NCBI GenBank assembly: GCA_937893675.1 | Contig: CALBGI010000068.1 | Location: forward strand, 65,861 to 129,860 | Direction of reading: 5' to 3' | DNA: 64,000 nt | Source of the DNA: an uncultured Blautia sp. | GTDB taxonomy: Bacteria; Bacillota; Clostridia; Lachnospirales; Lachnospiraceae | Part shown: in pieces, positions 52,256-60,303 of the stretch | How the letters are laid out: each line of letters starts with the position of its first letter | Numbering within the stretch: the stretch's first letter is position 1 | Position numbers and translations under genes: made by a program | The notes under the pieces: model-generated | Databases searched by the model: none | Told to the model about the DNA's origin: nothing | What the model saw: the letters and a program-made list of their open reading frames with translations, nothing else

Positions 52256-53061
52256 TGTGAAAGTAGTATCTTTTCGCCGCAGGGCGATACGAGAAGAAGC
52301 TCCAGCCGATTCTCTCCCTCTGCTGCCTCTGTGACCGCTCTGAGCATATCACCTTCCCATCTCCAGGCACATTCCTTTTTGTTGACCCGAAAGGAAAAAA
52401 CCTGCACAGCTCCTCTGCACTGCACTTTAACAGAGGGAACCGTGTCATTCTCCGCAAAAATCCTGTGCACAATCTTCGGGGACGGCGCAGGCGTAACCAC
52501 GCTCTTCGGCGGCACTGCCGGCGCAGGAGCGGCCGCAGGCTGCGGTGTTGCCGTCGGCACAGGAACAGATGTCAGTGTCGGCACAGGAGCAGGCGTCAGC
52601 GTTGGCACCGGTGTCGGCGTCGGCAGCGGAGTTTCAGCCGGCGCAGACGCAGGTATTGACATGGGTGTTTCTTCCGGAATCGGATCTGCTGTCAATTCCG
52701 GCTTCTGCAGCTCTCCCAGAAGCTGCTCTTCCACAGAAGTGTCCTGCGCCTGCGTCCCATCGCTGATCACTTCCCCTGTTGGAACTTCTTCCACTGGAGC
52801 TTCTTCTACTGGGACTTCTTCCACTGGAACTTCTTCCGGCGGCGCTTCTTCTGCCGGAGGCTTCGCTGTGGGAGTCTCTTCGTCAAACTTAAAATCTTCC
52901 GGAATCTCCTGCTGTTCCCCCACGCCGATTTCCACTTCAAAACCGCCCATCTCCATTTCCTCCGCTGCCTGTACGGTCCAAAAAGTCCGCACAAGAAGCA
53001 TTGTAAAACATACTGTCCAAAAGATGCTTCCCTTACTTTTTCTCTTTTTTCCTCCACTCAT
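52246..53061 (-). CDS. Secreted or membrane-anchored proline-rich protein
   Basis: A 271-residue protein starting MSGGKKRKSKGS; GGGAGG stands nine bases before the ATG at 53061. A hydrophobic stretch (13-33) is a signal peptide or anchor. Residues 50-100 are acidic with Pro-Val-Glu-Glu-Val/Ala repeats, 135-195 are Pro/Thr/Ala/Val-rich like a wall-spanning stalk, and 200-271 form a compact domain with two cysteines and beta-strand pattern. There is no LPXTG motif. The gene overlaps the kinase gene by 29 bases, so the two products probably work together. I do not recognise the end domain. Confidence 0.82.
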   Translation of the reverse strand: MSGGKKRKSKGSIFWTVCFTMLLVRTFWTVQAAEEMEMGGFEVEIGVGEQQEIPEDFKFDEETPTAKPPAEEAPPEEVPVEEVPVEEAPVEEVPTGEVISDGTQAQDTSVEEQLLGELQKPELTADPIPEETPMSIPASAPAETPLPTPTPVPTLTPAPVPTLTSVPVPTATPQPAAAPAPAVPPKSVVTPAPSPKIVHRIFAENDTVPSVKVQCRGAVQVFSFRVNKKECAWRWEGDMLRAVTEAAEGENRLELLLVSPCGEKILLSHGR

Positions 53062-54319
53062 GAACTCTTTCCTCCCAAAGGCGCACTGTACCGCTCTCGG
53101 ATAATACACACTTTTTTCCGCCTTCTCCTGCATTCTCAGATCCACTGTCCGACGCCCGATATTCCTCCCACAGACGCACACTTTCCTCCTGGTGTCCCTG
53201 CCGCCAGAGATACAGGCCATATTGCGCCCAGCCCTCCGCATAGGTTTCCTGACAGAGCAAGAGCTGTTCAAAATAATCCTCCGCTTCCTGGAGTTCTCCT
53301 GCAAGCTCACTTGCCTGTGCCAAAAGAAGCAATAGTTTCTTCTGCTCTTCTTCCCCGGAAAACTTGTTCAGAAGCGGATGCAGCCTCTGCTTTACTCTGC
53401 GGCAGACTTCTCTCCCGGCTTCCCTGTCCCCTCCATAAAAATCCTCGCTGAGCCAGAGGGCCGTCGCTGTGGTCAGTTCTCTGTAAAAGCGGCCTTGTCC
53501 TGTCCTGCTGTGCGCCACCAACAAAACTCCTGTCAGTATAAGCACAAGCCCTGCCAGACAAAACTTCCCCGTCCTTGCGGACGGTGCGCCGTAGAGGATC
53601 TTTCGAAGCGCTGCCTGCGCCTGCGCCATGGATGAAAAACGCAGGCGGCTGTCCTTCCTTCTGCATTTTCCGAGAAAAAAGAGAAGTCTTGGATAGGTAC
53701 ACAAAAGCTTCACGCGATTTTTACCCTTTCCGGCCAAGGCCCATATGGTTTTTCCCAGGGCATATACATCACTGCCGGCATCCAGAAAACCCTCTTCTTG
53801 TTCCGGCGCCGCAAATCCTCTGGTGCCCATAACGGTACGCTGCTGCCTTCGGTACCCAAATACCGCACTTCCGTAATCTACCAGGTAAAGCTGTCCTGTT
53901 TCCGAAAGCATCAGATTATCCGGCTTCAGATCCCCATAATACACCGGCGGCCTCCTGCTGTGAAAATAGGCCAGCACATCCGCCGCACAGAGGGCAAACT
54001 CTAAAATCTCCCGCCCGGAAAAACACCTCCCGTCCCTGAGCCATTGACCCAGGGACCTGCCTTTGATATACTCCATCACCAGATAACAGTGCGCATCCTT
54101 TTCCGCATAATCCACCATGGCAGGTATCGCCGGATGCTCCAGAAGCCGCAGAAGCTTCGCCTCCCGCTTGCCTTCGATCGGCAGTTCTTTCACCGCCCGG
54201 TATACGCCAAGCTCCATATCCCGCGCAAGGTACAGACTGCCTTCCCCGCCGCTCCCTACCTGCTCCAAAACGCAATAGCGGCCCTTCAAAATCATTCCAG
54301 TCAGGCTGATAAACGTCAC
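53033..54319 (-). CDS. Membrane Ser/Thr protein kinase with TPR-like C-terminal domain
   Basis: A 428-residue eukaryotic-type kinase. Glycine loop VGSGGEGSLY (21-30), catalytic lysine K44, catalytic loop YYGDLKPDN with D130 and N135 (HRD is replaced by YGD), metal aspartate D148 in VDYGSAVF (DFG is replaced by DYG) and APE as FAAPEQ. A helix at 252-271 crosses the membrane; the outside tail (about 275-405) is helical with TPR-like units (LAGELQEAEDYFEQLL; AQYGLYLWRQGHQEESVRLW). Start: GTG 54319 or ATG 54295, neither with a convincing site. No PASTA domains, unlike PrkC, so the ligand differs. Confidence 0.87.
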   Translation of the reverse strand: MTFISLTGMILKGRYCVLEQVGSGGEGSLYLARDMELGVYRAVKELPIEGKREAKLLRLLEHPAIPAMVDYAEKDAHCYLVMEYIKGRSLGQWLRDGRCFSGREILEFALCAADVLAYFHSRRPPVYYGDLKPDNLMLSETGQLYLVDYGSAVFGYRRQQRTVMGTRGFAAPEQEEGFLDAGSDVYALGKTIWALAGKGKNRVKLLCTYPRLLFFLGKCRRKDSRLRFSSMAQAQAALRKILYGAPSARTGKFCLAGLVLILTGVLLVAHSRTGQGRFYRELTTATALWLSEDFYGGDREAGREVCRRVKQRLHPLLNKFSGEEEQKKLLLLLAQASELAGELQEAEDYFEQLLLCQETYAEGWAQYGLYLWRQGHQEESVRLWEEYRASDSGSENAGEGGKKCVLSESGTVRLWEERVHEWRKKEKK

Positions 54320-54454
54320 CCCATTTACATTGCTTCACTTATCCTTCAAGGGAAAAATCTGCCGGAGAATACCGGCATCAGAAATTGTTACTGCATTTAT
54401 AATAACACACCACACAGAAAAAGAAAAGCCCCGGGACTGGAAAATTTATCGACA

Positions 54455-55225
54455 TTATTCGACAACATTTCCATATTCTTCATCAGTAACCGGTTCACAC
54501 CATTCATTAGAGGTATCTTCTCCCGGTACTTCGATCGCCAGATGAGAGAACCATTCATCCGGTGCTGCTCCATGCCAGTGCTTTACCCCTGCCGGAATAT
54601 TGATGCAGTCTCCCGGATTCATCTCGATTGCATCTTCTCCTTCTTCCTGATAATATCCCCGCCCTGCTACGCAGATCAGCATCTGTCCGCCGCCTTGTTT
54701 TGCATGATGAATATGCCAGCTGTTGCGGCATCCTGGTTCAAACGTCACATTAAATACGCTTACCTGAGAAGTTGAAACAGGAGACAGGAAACTCCTTCCG
54801 GAAAAATATTGTGCAAATTCGTTGTTTGGCACACCTATGGGAAATACCATTTTCTTAGCATGTGCCCGCATTGCTTCCTCTTCATAAGGCAAATCGCCTT
54901 CCTCCACATTCCACACTTCTTTTGCCAGATGAAATACCGCCCATCCCTTCGGCCATCCTGTATAAAATGCCACGTGCGTGATAACTGCTGCGATTTCTTT
55001 CTGCGTTACACCATGCGCCTTTGCATTTTGTAAATGGAATTTCAGGGAAGAATCTGTAATACCGGAAGACATCAACGCTGCTACCGTAATTATGCTCCTC
55101 GTCTTTACATCAATATCCTGATTGTTCCAGTTTTCTCCAAAAAGAATATCGTCATTAAAATGGGCGAACTGTGGCGCAAACTCTTCTAAAGCATTTCTCC
55201 CCGCTGTCTGTACGATTTTTTTCAT
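54455..55225 (-). CDS. Carboxymuconolactone decarboxylase-cupin fusion protein
   Basis: A 256-residue two-domain protein. The first 120 residues are a CMD/AhpD-like helical domain (RSIITVAALMSSGITDSSLK, HVAFYTGWPKGWAVFHLAKE) without the CxxC of AhpD. The second half is a cupin with metal-site histidines in NSWHIHHAKQGGGQ and IPAGVKHWHGAAP. GGAGAAATGTGAC fixes the ATG at 55225; the gene slightly overlaps the flavodoxin region upstream only by untranslated bases. Such fusions occur beside flavodoxins and LysR regulators and are thought to act in redox or quinone-type chemistry; no reaction is proven. Confidence 0.88.
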   Translation of the reverse strand: MKKIVQTAGRNALEEFAPQFAHFNDDILFGENWNNQDIDVKTRSIITVAALMSSGITDSSLKFHLQNAKAHGVTQKEIAAVITHVAFYTGWPKGWAVFHLAKEVWNVEEGDLPYEEEAMRAHAKKMVFPIGVPNNEFAQYFSGRSFLSPVSTSQVSVFNVTFEPGCRNSWHIHHAKQGGGQMLICVAGRGYYQEEGEDAIEMNPGDCINIPAGVKHWHGAAPDEWFSHLAIEVPGEDTSNEWCEPVTDEEYGNVVE

Positions 55226-55242
55226 GTCACATTTCTCCAATC

Positions 55243-55719
55243 CTATAATGTTTCTGCCCATGTCATTATTGGTTGTCTGGTTACGTTATGAAAAATCTTT
55301 CCTTCTTCCATCCTGCTGTCCGGTGCAGAAGGCTGCAGTTCTCTTACTGTATTTCCAAAACCGCTTCCGCCGGAAGTAGCAAATAAAATAATCTTTTTCC
55401 CTGAGAAATTATATTTTTCCAAAAAGGTATTTACAATTGTCGGCGCTACATACCACCATATCGGAAATCCCAGAATGATTTCGTCATAGACACCCATGTC
55501 TATATCCATATCTGCGACTTCCGGTCTGAAGCTTTTATGATTCATCTCTACACTACTTCTGGATTTTTTGTCCATCCAATCAAGATCCGCGCTTGTATAT
55601 GGAATCTTAGGTGTGATCTCAACCAAATCTGCTTTTACGCAATCGGCAATTATCTCTGCTGCTTTTTTCGTTGTTCCGCCTGCACTGAAATATGCTACTA
55701 ATCTTTTTTCCATAATCAT
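55243..55719 (-). CDS. Flavodoxin-family protein
   Basis: A 158-residue FMN-binding protein. The phosphate loop is YFSAGGTTKKAAEII; flavin-contacting loops are LGFPIWWYVAPTIVN and ATSGGSGFGNTVREL. It is a flavodoxin_4-type electron carrier. AAGGAG precedes an ATG at 55719; an in-frame ATG at 55713 is equally possible. First gene of a two-gene unit with the CMD-cupin protein, with a strong promoter and a palindrome upstream, under likely control of the adjacent LysR regulator. Confidence 0.9.
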   Translation of the reverse strand: MIMEKRLVAYFSAGGTTKKAAEIIADCVKADLVEITPKIPYTSADLDWMDKKSRSSVEMNHKSFRPEVADMDIDMGVYDEIILGFPIWWYVAPTIVNTFLEKYNFSGKKIILFATSGGSGFGNTVRELQPSAPDSRMEEGKIFHNVTRQPIMTWAETL

Positions 55720-55734
55720 CCGTCTCCTTTATCC

Positions 55735-55776
55735 AAAATAGGTGTGCAGGATTTCTTGATCCCACACACCTATTTT
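55735..55776 (-). terminator. Terminator of the lysR gene
   Basis: A 12-bp stem (arms 55735-55746 and 55765-55776) lies 46 bases past the lysR stop, ending AATAGG-TTTT on the minus strand. Its upstream arm overlaps the -10 of the flavodoxin promoter. Confidence 0.65.
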
Positions 55777-55802
55777 ATAATCTACATCCTTTTCATGTCC
55801 AA
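55774..55802 (-). promoter_or_regulatory. Promoter of the flavodoxin-CMD unit
   Basis: TTGGAC, 17 bases, TATAAA on the minus strand, close to sigma-A consensus. The -35 overlaps the palindrome at 55801-55817. Confidence 0.75.
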
Positions 55803-55817
55803 TACTTATACAGTATT
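55801..55817. promoter_or_regulatory. Candidate LysR-type operator
   Basis: Perfect dyad AATACT-TATAC-AGTATT, containing the T-N11-A pattern of LysR-type sites (ATAC-N7-GTAT). It abuts the -35 of the flavodoxin promoter and lies just after the lysR stop. Confidence 0.65.
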
Positions 55818-55822
55818 CGTTT

Positions 55823-56701
55823 TTATGCCTGAAAAGCATTGATCTCTTCTATCATCTTATTTACTGCCTGCGAATAAGGAATATTTCTTCTCCAGGCAAT
55901 CACACTGTTCGCAGTAATTTCCGGATACAGCTTTCTTTGCACAAGAATATCTTCCCGCCAATATTTTACAGCGCCTTCGATAGATATGGGATATCCAAGT
56001 CCATTTGCAGCCATCACACCCGCATTGGTCCCCAGATTGCTTATAAATGAAATGTTGAGTCTGGAGAAATCCTTTCCAAACCAGTTGGCAAGTTCGCTCT
56101 GAACCCCCAGTCTTTCCGGCAGAATCAGAGGCTTATCCAAAAGATCTTTCTTCTCCAGGTATTCTCTGTCAGCAAGTGGGTCATCCGGACGCATTCCCAC
56201 CACCCAATGGTCACTGTCTTTTATCCTGATATAATCAAACCCTTCTGTATCGACCGGTTCCATAAACAATGCAACATCCACAAGACCTTTATTCATCATC
56301 TCATATACAAAATCTGCTGTTGCAGTATGAATTGCAATCTGGACAAGGGGATATTTTTGTTTATAAACCTTACAGATCTTTGCCAGGGTTTCTACTGCTG
56401 CAAACTCTCCGCAGCCAAATGTAACCGTCCCCTCTACCACTTCCTCGGCTCCCTTCAGCTCCTTCAACGTTCGTTCTTCCAGATCAATAATTTCCAGTGC
56501 CCTTCTCTTTAACAAAATCCCTTCATCTGTAAGTGCAATACTCTTTCCCTTGCGGATGAACAGAACAATGCCTAATTCCTCCTCAAACGCTGCAAGCTGT
56601 CTGGATAGAGTTGGCTGTGTGATATGCAGCTGTTCCGCTGCTTTTGTAAAGCTTTGTTCTTTTGCTACTGTCAGAAAGTAGCGTAATATTCGTAATTCCA
56701 T
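55823..56701 (-). CDS. LysR-family transcription regulator
   Basis: A 292-residue regulator with an N-terminal winged helix (MELRILRYFLTVAKEQSFTK, AAEQLHITQPTLSRQLAAFE) and a C-terminal periplasmic-binding-like ligand domain (GTVTFGCGEFAAVETLAKIC onward). It is encoded upstream of, and in the same direction as, the flavodoxin unit, and probably switches it through the palindrome at 55801-55817. Bases here are AT-richer than in argS: I counted 23 G+C of 60 at 56221-56280 against 33 of 60 at 58561-58620. Confidence 0.94.
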   Translation of the reverse strand: MELRILRYFLTVAKEQSFTKAAEQLHITQPTLSRQLAAFEEELGIVLFIRKGKSIALTDEGILLKRRALEIIDLEERTLKELKGAEEVVEGTVTFGCGEFAAVETLAKICKVYKQKYPLVQIAIHTATADFVYEMMNKGLVDVALFMEPVDTEGFDYIRIKDSDHWVVGMRPDDPLADREYLEKKDLLDKPLILPERLGVQSELANWFGKDFSRLNISFISNLGTNAGVMAANGLGYPISIEGAVKYWREDILVQRKLYPEITANSVIAWRRNIPYSQAVNKMIEEINAFQA

Positions 56702-56766
56702 ACTGATTTACCGTAACTTGTATCATCCAAAGGCTTTCCAGAGATATCGCAGCGATCCAAACGCTT

Positions 56767-57210
56767 TTATTTTGCTACCCGCACCTTCGCCACAACCTTT
56801 CGGTAAGCAAGCGGCGCCTCGATATGACAGCCTGGCTTGTGCCCGTCCTCCGGGTATACCGCGTAAAACATGCCCGCGTCTACCTTGCACACACAGCCCT
56901 GCCCTTTCAGAAACTGCACGTCCTTTTCCCCGGAGTATTCGGTATCCGGCGCAAGCGCCCGGATATCCGCCCATTCCATGTACTCGCCGCCCTCGGCTAC
57001 ACACTGCACATCAATATAATTCCTGTGACATTCAAAAACCTTGTCCTCAATGGCGCTTGTCTCGCCCTCCTGAATCATATAAAAGCCCCAGTCGGTCTCG
57101 TAACGACCCGCCGGTTTCTCCCTGCAGGTGCGTACGATTTCCGCAATTTCCTCAAGCTGCGGCATTTGTGCTTTGTAGGTCTCCCATTTATCAAGATATC
57201 CAATGATCAT
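56767..57210 (-). CDS. YhcH/YjgK/YiaL-family protein (DUF386)
   Basis: A 147-residue cupin-like protein. Family signatures: GRYETDWGFYMIQEGET, CHRNYIDVQCVAEGGEYMEW and VYPEDGHKPGCHI, with histidines likely to bind metal. Homologs include the beta subunit of evolved beta-galactosidase and NanQ-type sugar anomerases. It follows argS by 21 bases; no sialic-acid or uronate genes adjoin, so the sugar substrate is unclear. Confidence 0.9.
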   Translation of the reverse strand: MIIGYLDKWETYKAQMPQLEEIAEIVRTCREKPAGRYETDWGFYMIQEGETSAIEDKVFECHRNYIDVQCVAEGGEYMEWADIRALAPDTEYSGEKDVQFLKGQGCVCKVDAGMFYAVYPEDGHKPGCHIEAPLAYRKVVAKVRVAK

Positions 57211-57231
57211 ATATGGCTCCTTTTTGGTATC

Positions 57232-58998
57232 TTACATTCTCTCCGGCGCTGAAAATCCCAGCAGATCGATGCTGGTGGATAGAATGCGCTCTGTCAGTTT
57301 CAGAAGCTGAATGAACGACTGTTTCCTGTCTGCGTCCGCCTCGCTCAAGATCTTGGTCTCATGATAGAAGCTGTTAAAGGCATTGGAAACCTCGTAAATA
57401 TAAGCACACAGCTTGTGCGGTGCCTTTTCCTCAAACGCGTTCTCCACGGTATCTCCAAACGCAGTCAGCTGCAGCATCAGGTTCTTCTCGCTTGCGTTTG
57501 CGGCCGGCAGAAAACGGCCTGCATCCACATCGCCGCCCTCCTCGCGGAAACGATTGAGAATGGATTTGATCCGGACAATTGTGTAGAGAATGTACGGTCC
57601 TGTATTTCCCTCAAAGGAGGTAAAGCGGTCCACATCGAAAATGTAATCCTTGGTCGCCTGATTGGACAGATCACCGTATTTGATCGCAGAAAGTCCTACG
57701 ATCTTCGCAGTCTCTCCCGCATCCTTGTCTTTGACGCTTCTGTTTTCTACAATCTTTCGGAACATTTCTTCATTGATATCCGCGATAAGATTTTCCAGAC
57801 GCATCACACCGCCGTCCCTTGTCTTGAAGGGCTTGCCGTCTTTGCCGTTCATCGTTCCAAATCCCAGGAAGGAAAGCTTGGTATCCTCTCCTACCAGACC
57901 GGTCTTGCGCGCACAGCGGAACACCTGGATAAAATGAAGCTCCTGACGCTTGTCTACCACATAAAGGATTTCATCCGGATGAAACAGCTTCATACGCTCC
58001 ACGATCGTGGCCAGGTCCGTGGTCGTATACAAAGAGGCTCCGTCCGATTTCAGAAGCATACAGGGCGGGATCTCTTTGGTATCACTTTCTTCCTTTACAT
58101 CCACCACAAGAGCCCCCTGATCCTCATAAGCAAACCCTTCTTCCTTCATCCGCTGCACCATATCCGGGATATACGGCTGTGCGTCGGATTCTTTCTTCCA
58201 CAGATCAAAGGATACGCTGAGATTCTCATAATTTCTCTTCAGATCAGCTACGGACACGGAAAGAATGTGGTTCCACAGCGCCATATAACCGGGTCTTCCC
58301 TGCTGCAGAAGATGTGTCGCCTCCAGCGCCTCATCACGGTACGCCTCATCCTCTTTGGATTTTGCGCTTGCCGCCGGATAGATTTCTTCCAGCTCGCTGA
58401 TGGTAAAGGGTGCCTCCTCCGGGTACTCCCCTTCATATTTCTCATCAAAATACACCAGCTCCGGCTGACGATGTTTCAACTCCGTGATGATCAAGCCCAT
58501 CTGCAGACCCCAGTCTCCCAGATGTACATCGCCGATCACCTCATGTCCCAGAAATCTTCCCAGACGCTTCAGGCTCTCTCCAATAATGGCGGAACGCAGA
58601 TGCCCCACATGAAGGGGTTTTGCCACATTGGGTCCGCCGTAGTCGATCACAATGGTTTTGGGCTTGTCCGCAGCCTTGGCAGAAAGCTTCTCGTCAGAAG
58701 CCACCTCCTCCAGATACTCTGCGAGAAATTCTTCTTTTACTTTCAGATTGATAAAACCGGGCTTCACCACCTCGGCCATGGAAAATACCCGGCTCTCTGC
58801 CAGGTGCGCAACCACGTCCTCCGCGATCATAAAAGGCGCTTTTTTGTATGCCTTGGCTCCGGCCATCGCGCCGTTGCACTGATATTCGCACAGATCCGGG
58901 CGATTTGACACAGTAACTTTTCCATAACCGGGGTCATATCCGGCCTTTTCAAATGCCGCGGAAAGCTCCGCCGCCATCTGTTCCATTAATTTTTTCAT
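57232..58998 (-). CDS. argS: Arginyl-tRNA synthetase
   Basis: Class I enzyme of 588 residues. The HIGH motif appears as KPLHVGHLRSAIIGESL, the N-terminal Add-1 domain precedes it, the KMSK region is the diverged FKTRDGGVM usual in ArgS, and the C-terminal DALR anticodon domain is present. The ATG at 58998 follows GAGGAG; a TTG at 59016 would add six residues. Only about 50 bases separate it from degV, and no T-box leader is present. Confidence 0.97.
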   Translation of the reverse strand: MKKLMEQMAAELSAAFEKAGYDPGYGKVTVSNRPDLCEYQCNGAMAGAKAYKKAPFMIAEDVVAHLAESRVFSMAEVVKPGFINLKVKEEFLAEYLEEVASDEKLSAKAADKPKTIVIDYGGPNVAKPLHVGHLRSAIIGESLKRLGRFLGHEVIGDVHLGDWGLQMGLIITELKHRQPELVYFDEKYEGEYPEEAPFTISELEEIYPAASAKSKEDEAYRDEALEATHLLQQGRPGYMALWNHILSVSVADLKRNYENLSVSFDLWKKESDAQPYIPDMVQRMKEEGFAYEDQGALVVDVKEESDTKEIPPCMLLKSDGASLYTTTDLATIVERMKLFHPDEILYVVDKRQELHFIQVFRCARKTGLVGEDTKLSFLGFGTMNGKDGKPFKTRDGGVMRLENLIADINEEMFRKIVENRSVKDKDAGETAKIVGLSAIKYGDLSNQATKDYIFDVDRFTSFEGNTGPYILYTIVRIKSILNRFREEGGDVDAGRFLPAANASEKNLMLQLTAFGDTVENAFEEKAPHKLCAYIYEVSNAFNSFYHETKILSEADADRKQSFIQLLKLTERILSTSIDLLGFSAPERM

Positions 58999-59046
58999 TT
59001 TCGTGTAACTCCTCAACTGATTTTATTTTCTGTTATTTATTATATA

Positions 59047-59916
59047 TTATATGGAAGCTTTTTTTGTGCAGGCAACCGCAAGTGCGCCGTGCCCGATATG
59101 ACAGGCAACACTCAGAGAAAGCGGCTTCATATCAACCCCAAAATCCGGGAATGCCTCTCTGACCTCCTGTTTCCACTCCTCTGCTTCCTCCGGGTTTCCG
59201 CTGTAGGCAATCTCTACCACCATCTCTCCCCGCTCCACATACTGGGCAAATCGGTTATCCAGATCCTGCTGTATGGCCTTGAGCATGGCTTTTTTGGCCT
59301 GCTTCTTCCCGCGCACCTTTGCGTAGGCGTCAAGCTTGCCTCCCTGGATCTGCAGAACCGGCTTTAAATTCAGCACTGTTCCGATCGCTGCCGCTGCCGG
59401 TGTGATCCGTCCGCCTTTTTTGAGATACTTCAAAGTCTCCAACGTAATATAAATACTGGATTCCCGCTTCTCTGCCTCAAGGATTTCCTTTATCTGCACT
59501 GCGGTCTTGCCCGCATCCCGAAGGTTCAGCGCATCCAGCACCGACTGTTTCTGGGTAATGGAAATCCTCTGGTTGTCCACCACCTGCACTCTGCCGTCAT
59601 AATCTCTTGCCAGCGCCATGGCGGTTTCGCAGGAAGCGCTCAAGCCGCTTGACATGGGAATGTGTACCACCTCATCGTATTCTTCCAGAAGATTCTCCCA
59701 CAGTGCGCACACCTCGCCGGGATTCGGCTGCGATGTGGAAATGGGCTCATCCTGCTTCAGACGCTCATAAAATTCTTCCTGCGTGAGCGTAATCCCCTCC
59801 AGATACAATTTTTCATCAATATAAAAAGGCATGGGAATCACAGTCACTCCAAGCGCGCGTCCCTCTTCCTGTGTCATACTGCTGTTGCTGTCTGTCACAA
59901 TGGCAATTTTCCCCAT
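59047..59916 (-). CDS. DegV-family fatty-acid-binding protein
   Basis: A 289-residue protein: IAIVTDSNSSMTQEEGRALG, DEPISTSQPNPGEV, VHIPMSSGLSASCETA and KKGGRITPAAAAIGTVLNLKPVL are the DegV signatures. In Firmicutes these proteins (FakB type) bind fatty acids for phosphorylation by FakA. AAAGGAGAACACT precedes the ATG. First gene of degV-argS-yhcH. Confidence 0.95.
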   Translation of the reverse strand: MGKIAIVTDSNSSMTQEEGRALGVTVIPMPFYIDEKLYLEGITLTQEEFYERLKQDEPISTSQPNPGEVCALWENLLEEYDEVVHIPMSSGLSASCETAMALARDYDGRVQVVDNQRISITQKQSVLDALNLRDAGKTAVQIKEILEAEKRESSIYITLETLKYLKKGGRITPAAAAIGTVLNLKPVLQIQGGKLDAYAKVRGKKQAKKAMLKAIQQDLDNRFAQYVERGEMVVEIAYSGNPEEAEEWKQEVREAFPDFGVDMKPLSLSVACHIGHGALAVACTKKASI

Positions 59917-59966
59917 AGTGTTCTCCTTTACTTTCAGAATCCAAAATACATTTGGGCATTAAAACA

Positions 59967-59995
59967 ATTGTAACATATTTCAAATTCTATCTCAA
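59967..59995 (-). promoter_or_regulatory. Promoter of degV-argS-yhcH
   Basis: TTGAGA, 17 bases, TACAAT on the minus strand, 51 bases before the degV start. Confidence 0.75.
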
Positions 59996-60063
59996 CAGCA
60001 ATTATTCCAAATTCTTGGAAATCCTCCCGAACCCGGAACGTACAGCCGCCGCATTTTTCCATG

Positions 60064-60088
60064 AAAAAAGCCGTCGTATCTCTACGGC
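60064..60088 (-). terminator. Terminator of the ABC exporter operon
   Basis: GCCGT / ACGGC stem followed by six T on the minus strand; it includes the stop codon of the 72-residue gene. Confidence 0.75.
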
Positions 60089-60300
60089 AGCTGTATGCGT
60101 CCCTTTTGCTTTTGCTGCAGTTCCTTTACTCTTTTCATGGAGTCCTCCACCAGCCTGTGGAGCATGTCGTAATCTACCGGGGTTTTCTTAATACTCCTGT
60201 AAAGCTCCCGCTCCCATTCCTCCGTGGCCTCTTCTATACATTGATTCAAACGGCGCACCTCCTCCATGCGGGCAGTGGGGATCACCTTCCTGGAATTCAT
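60082..60300 (-). CDS. Small helical protein of unknown function
   Basis: A 72-residue, highly charged protein that appears fully helical (RMEEVRRLNQCIEEATEEWE; DSMKRVKELQQKQKGR) without membrane segment. GGGGTGAGAC precedes the ATG, which lies three bases after the ATPase stop, so it is the last gene of the exporter operon. I do not recognise the family; an accessory or regulatory role is a guess from position. Confidence 0.72.
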   Translation of the reverse strand: MNSRKVIPTARMEEVRRLNQCIEEATEEWERELYRSIKKTPVDYDMLHRLVEDSMKRVKELQQKQKGRIQLP

Positions 60301-60303
60301 GTC

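Noticed and set aside
52331..53104. A Gly/Val/Ser-repeat plus-strand frame that looks like a PE_PGRS or antifreeze-type protein
   Set aside because: It is the complement of the Pro/Glu/Ala repeats of the proline-rich secreted protein, which has the ribosome site and signal segment.
53033..54319. Ser/Thr kinase considered as a pseudokinase because HRD and DFG are altered
   Set aside because: The catalytic lysine, catalytic aspartate, asparagine and metal-binding aspartate are all retained, so activity remains plausible.
58999..59046. Possible T-box leader for argS
   Set aside because: Less than 50 bases separate argS from degV; no specifier loop, T-box sequence or terminator fits.
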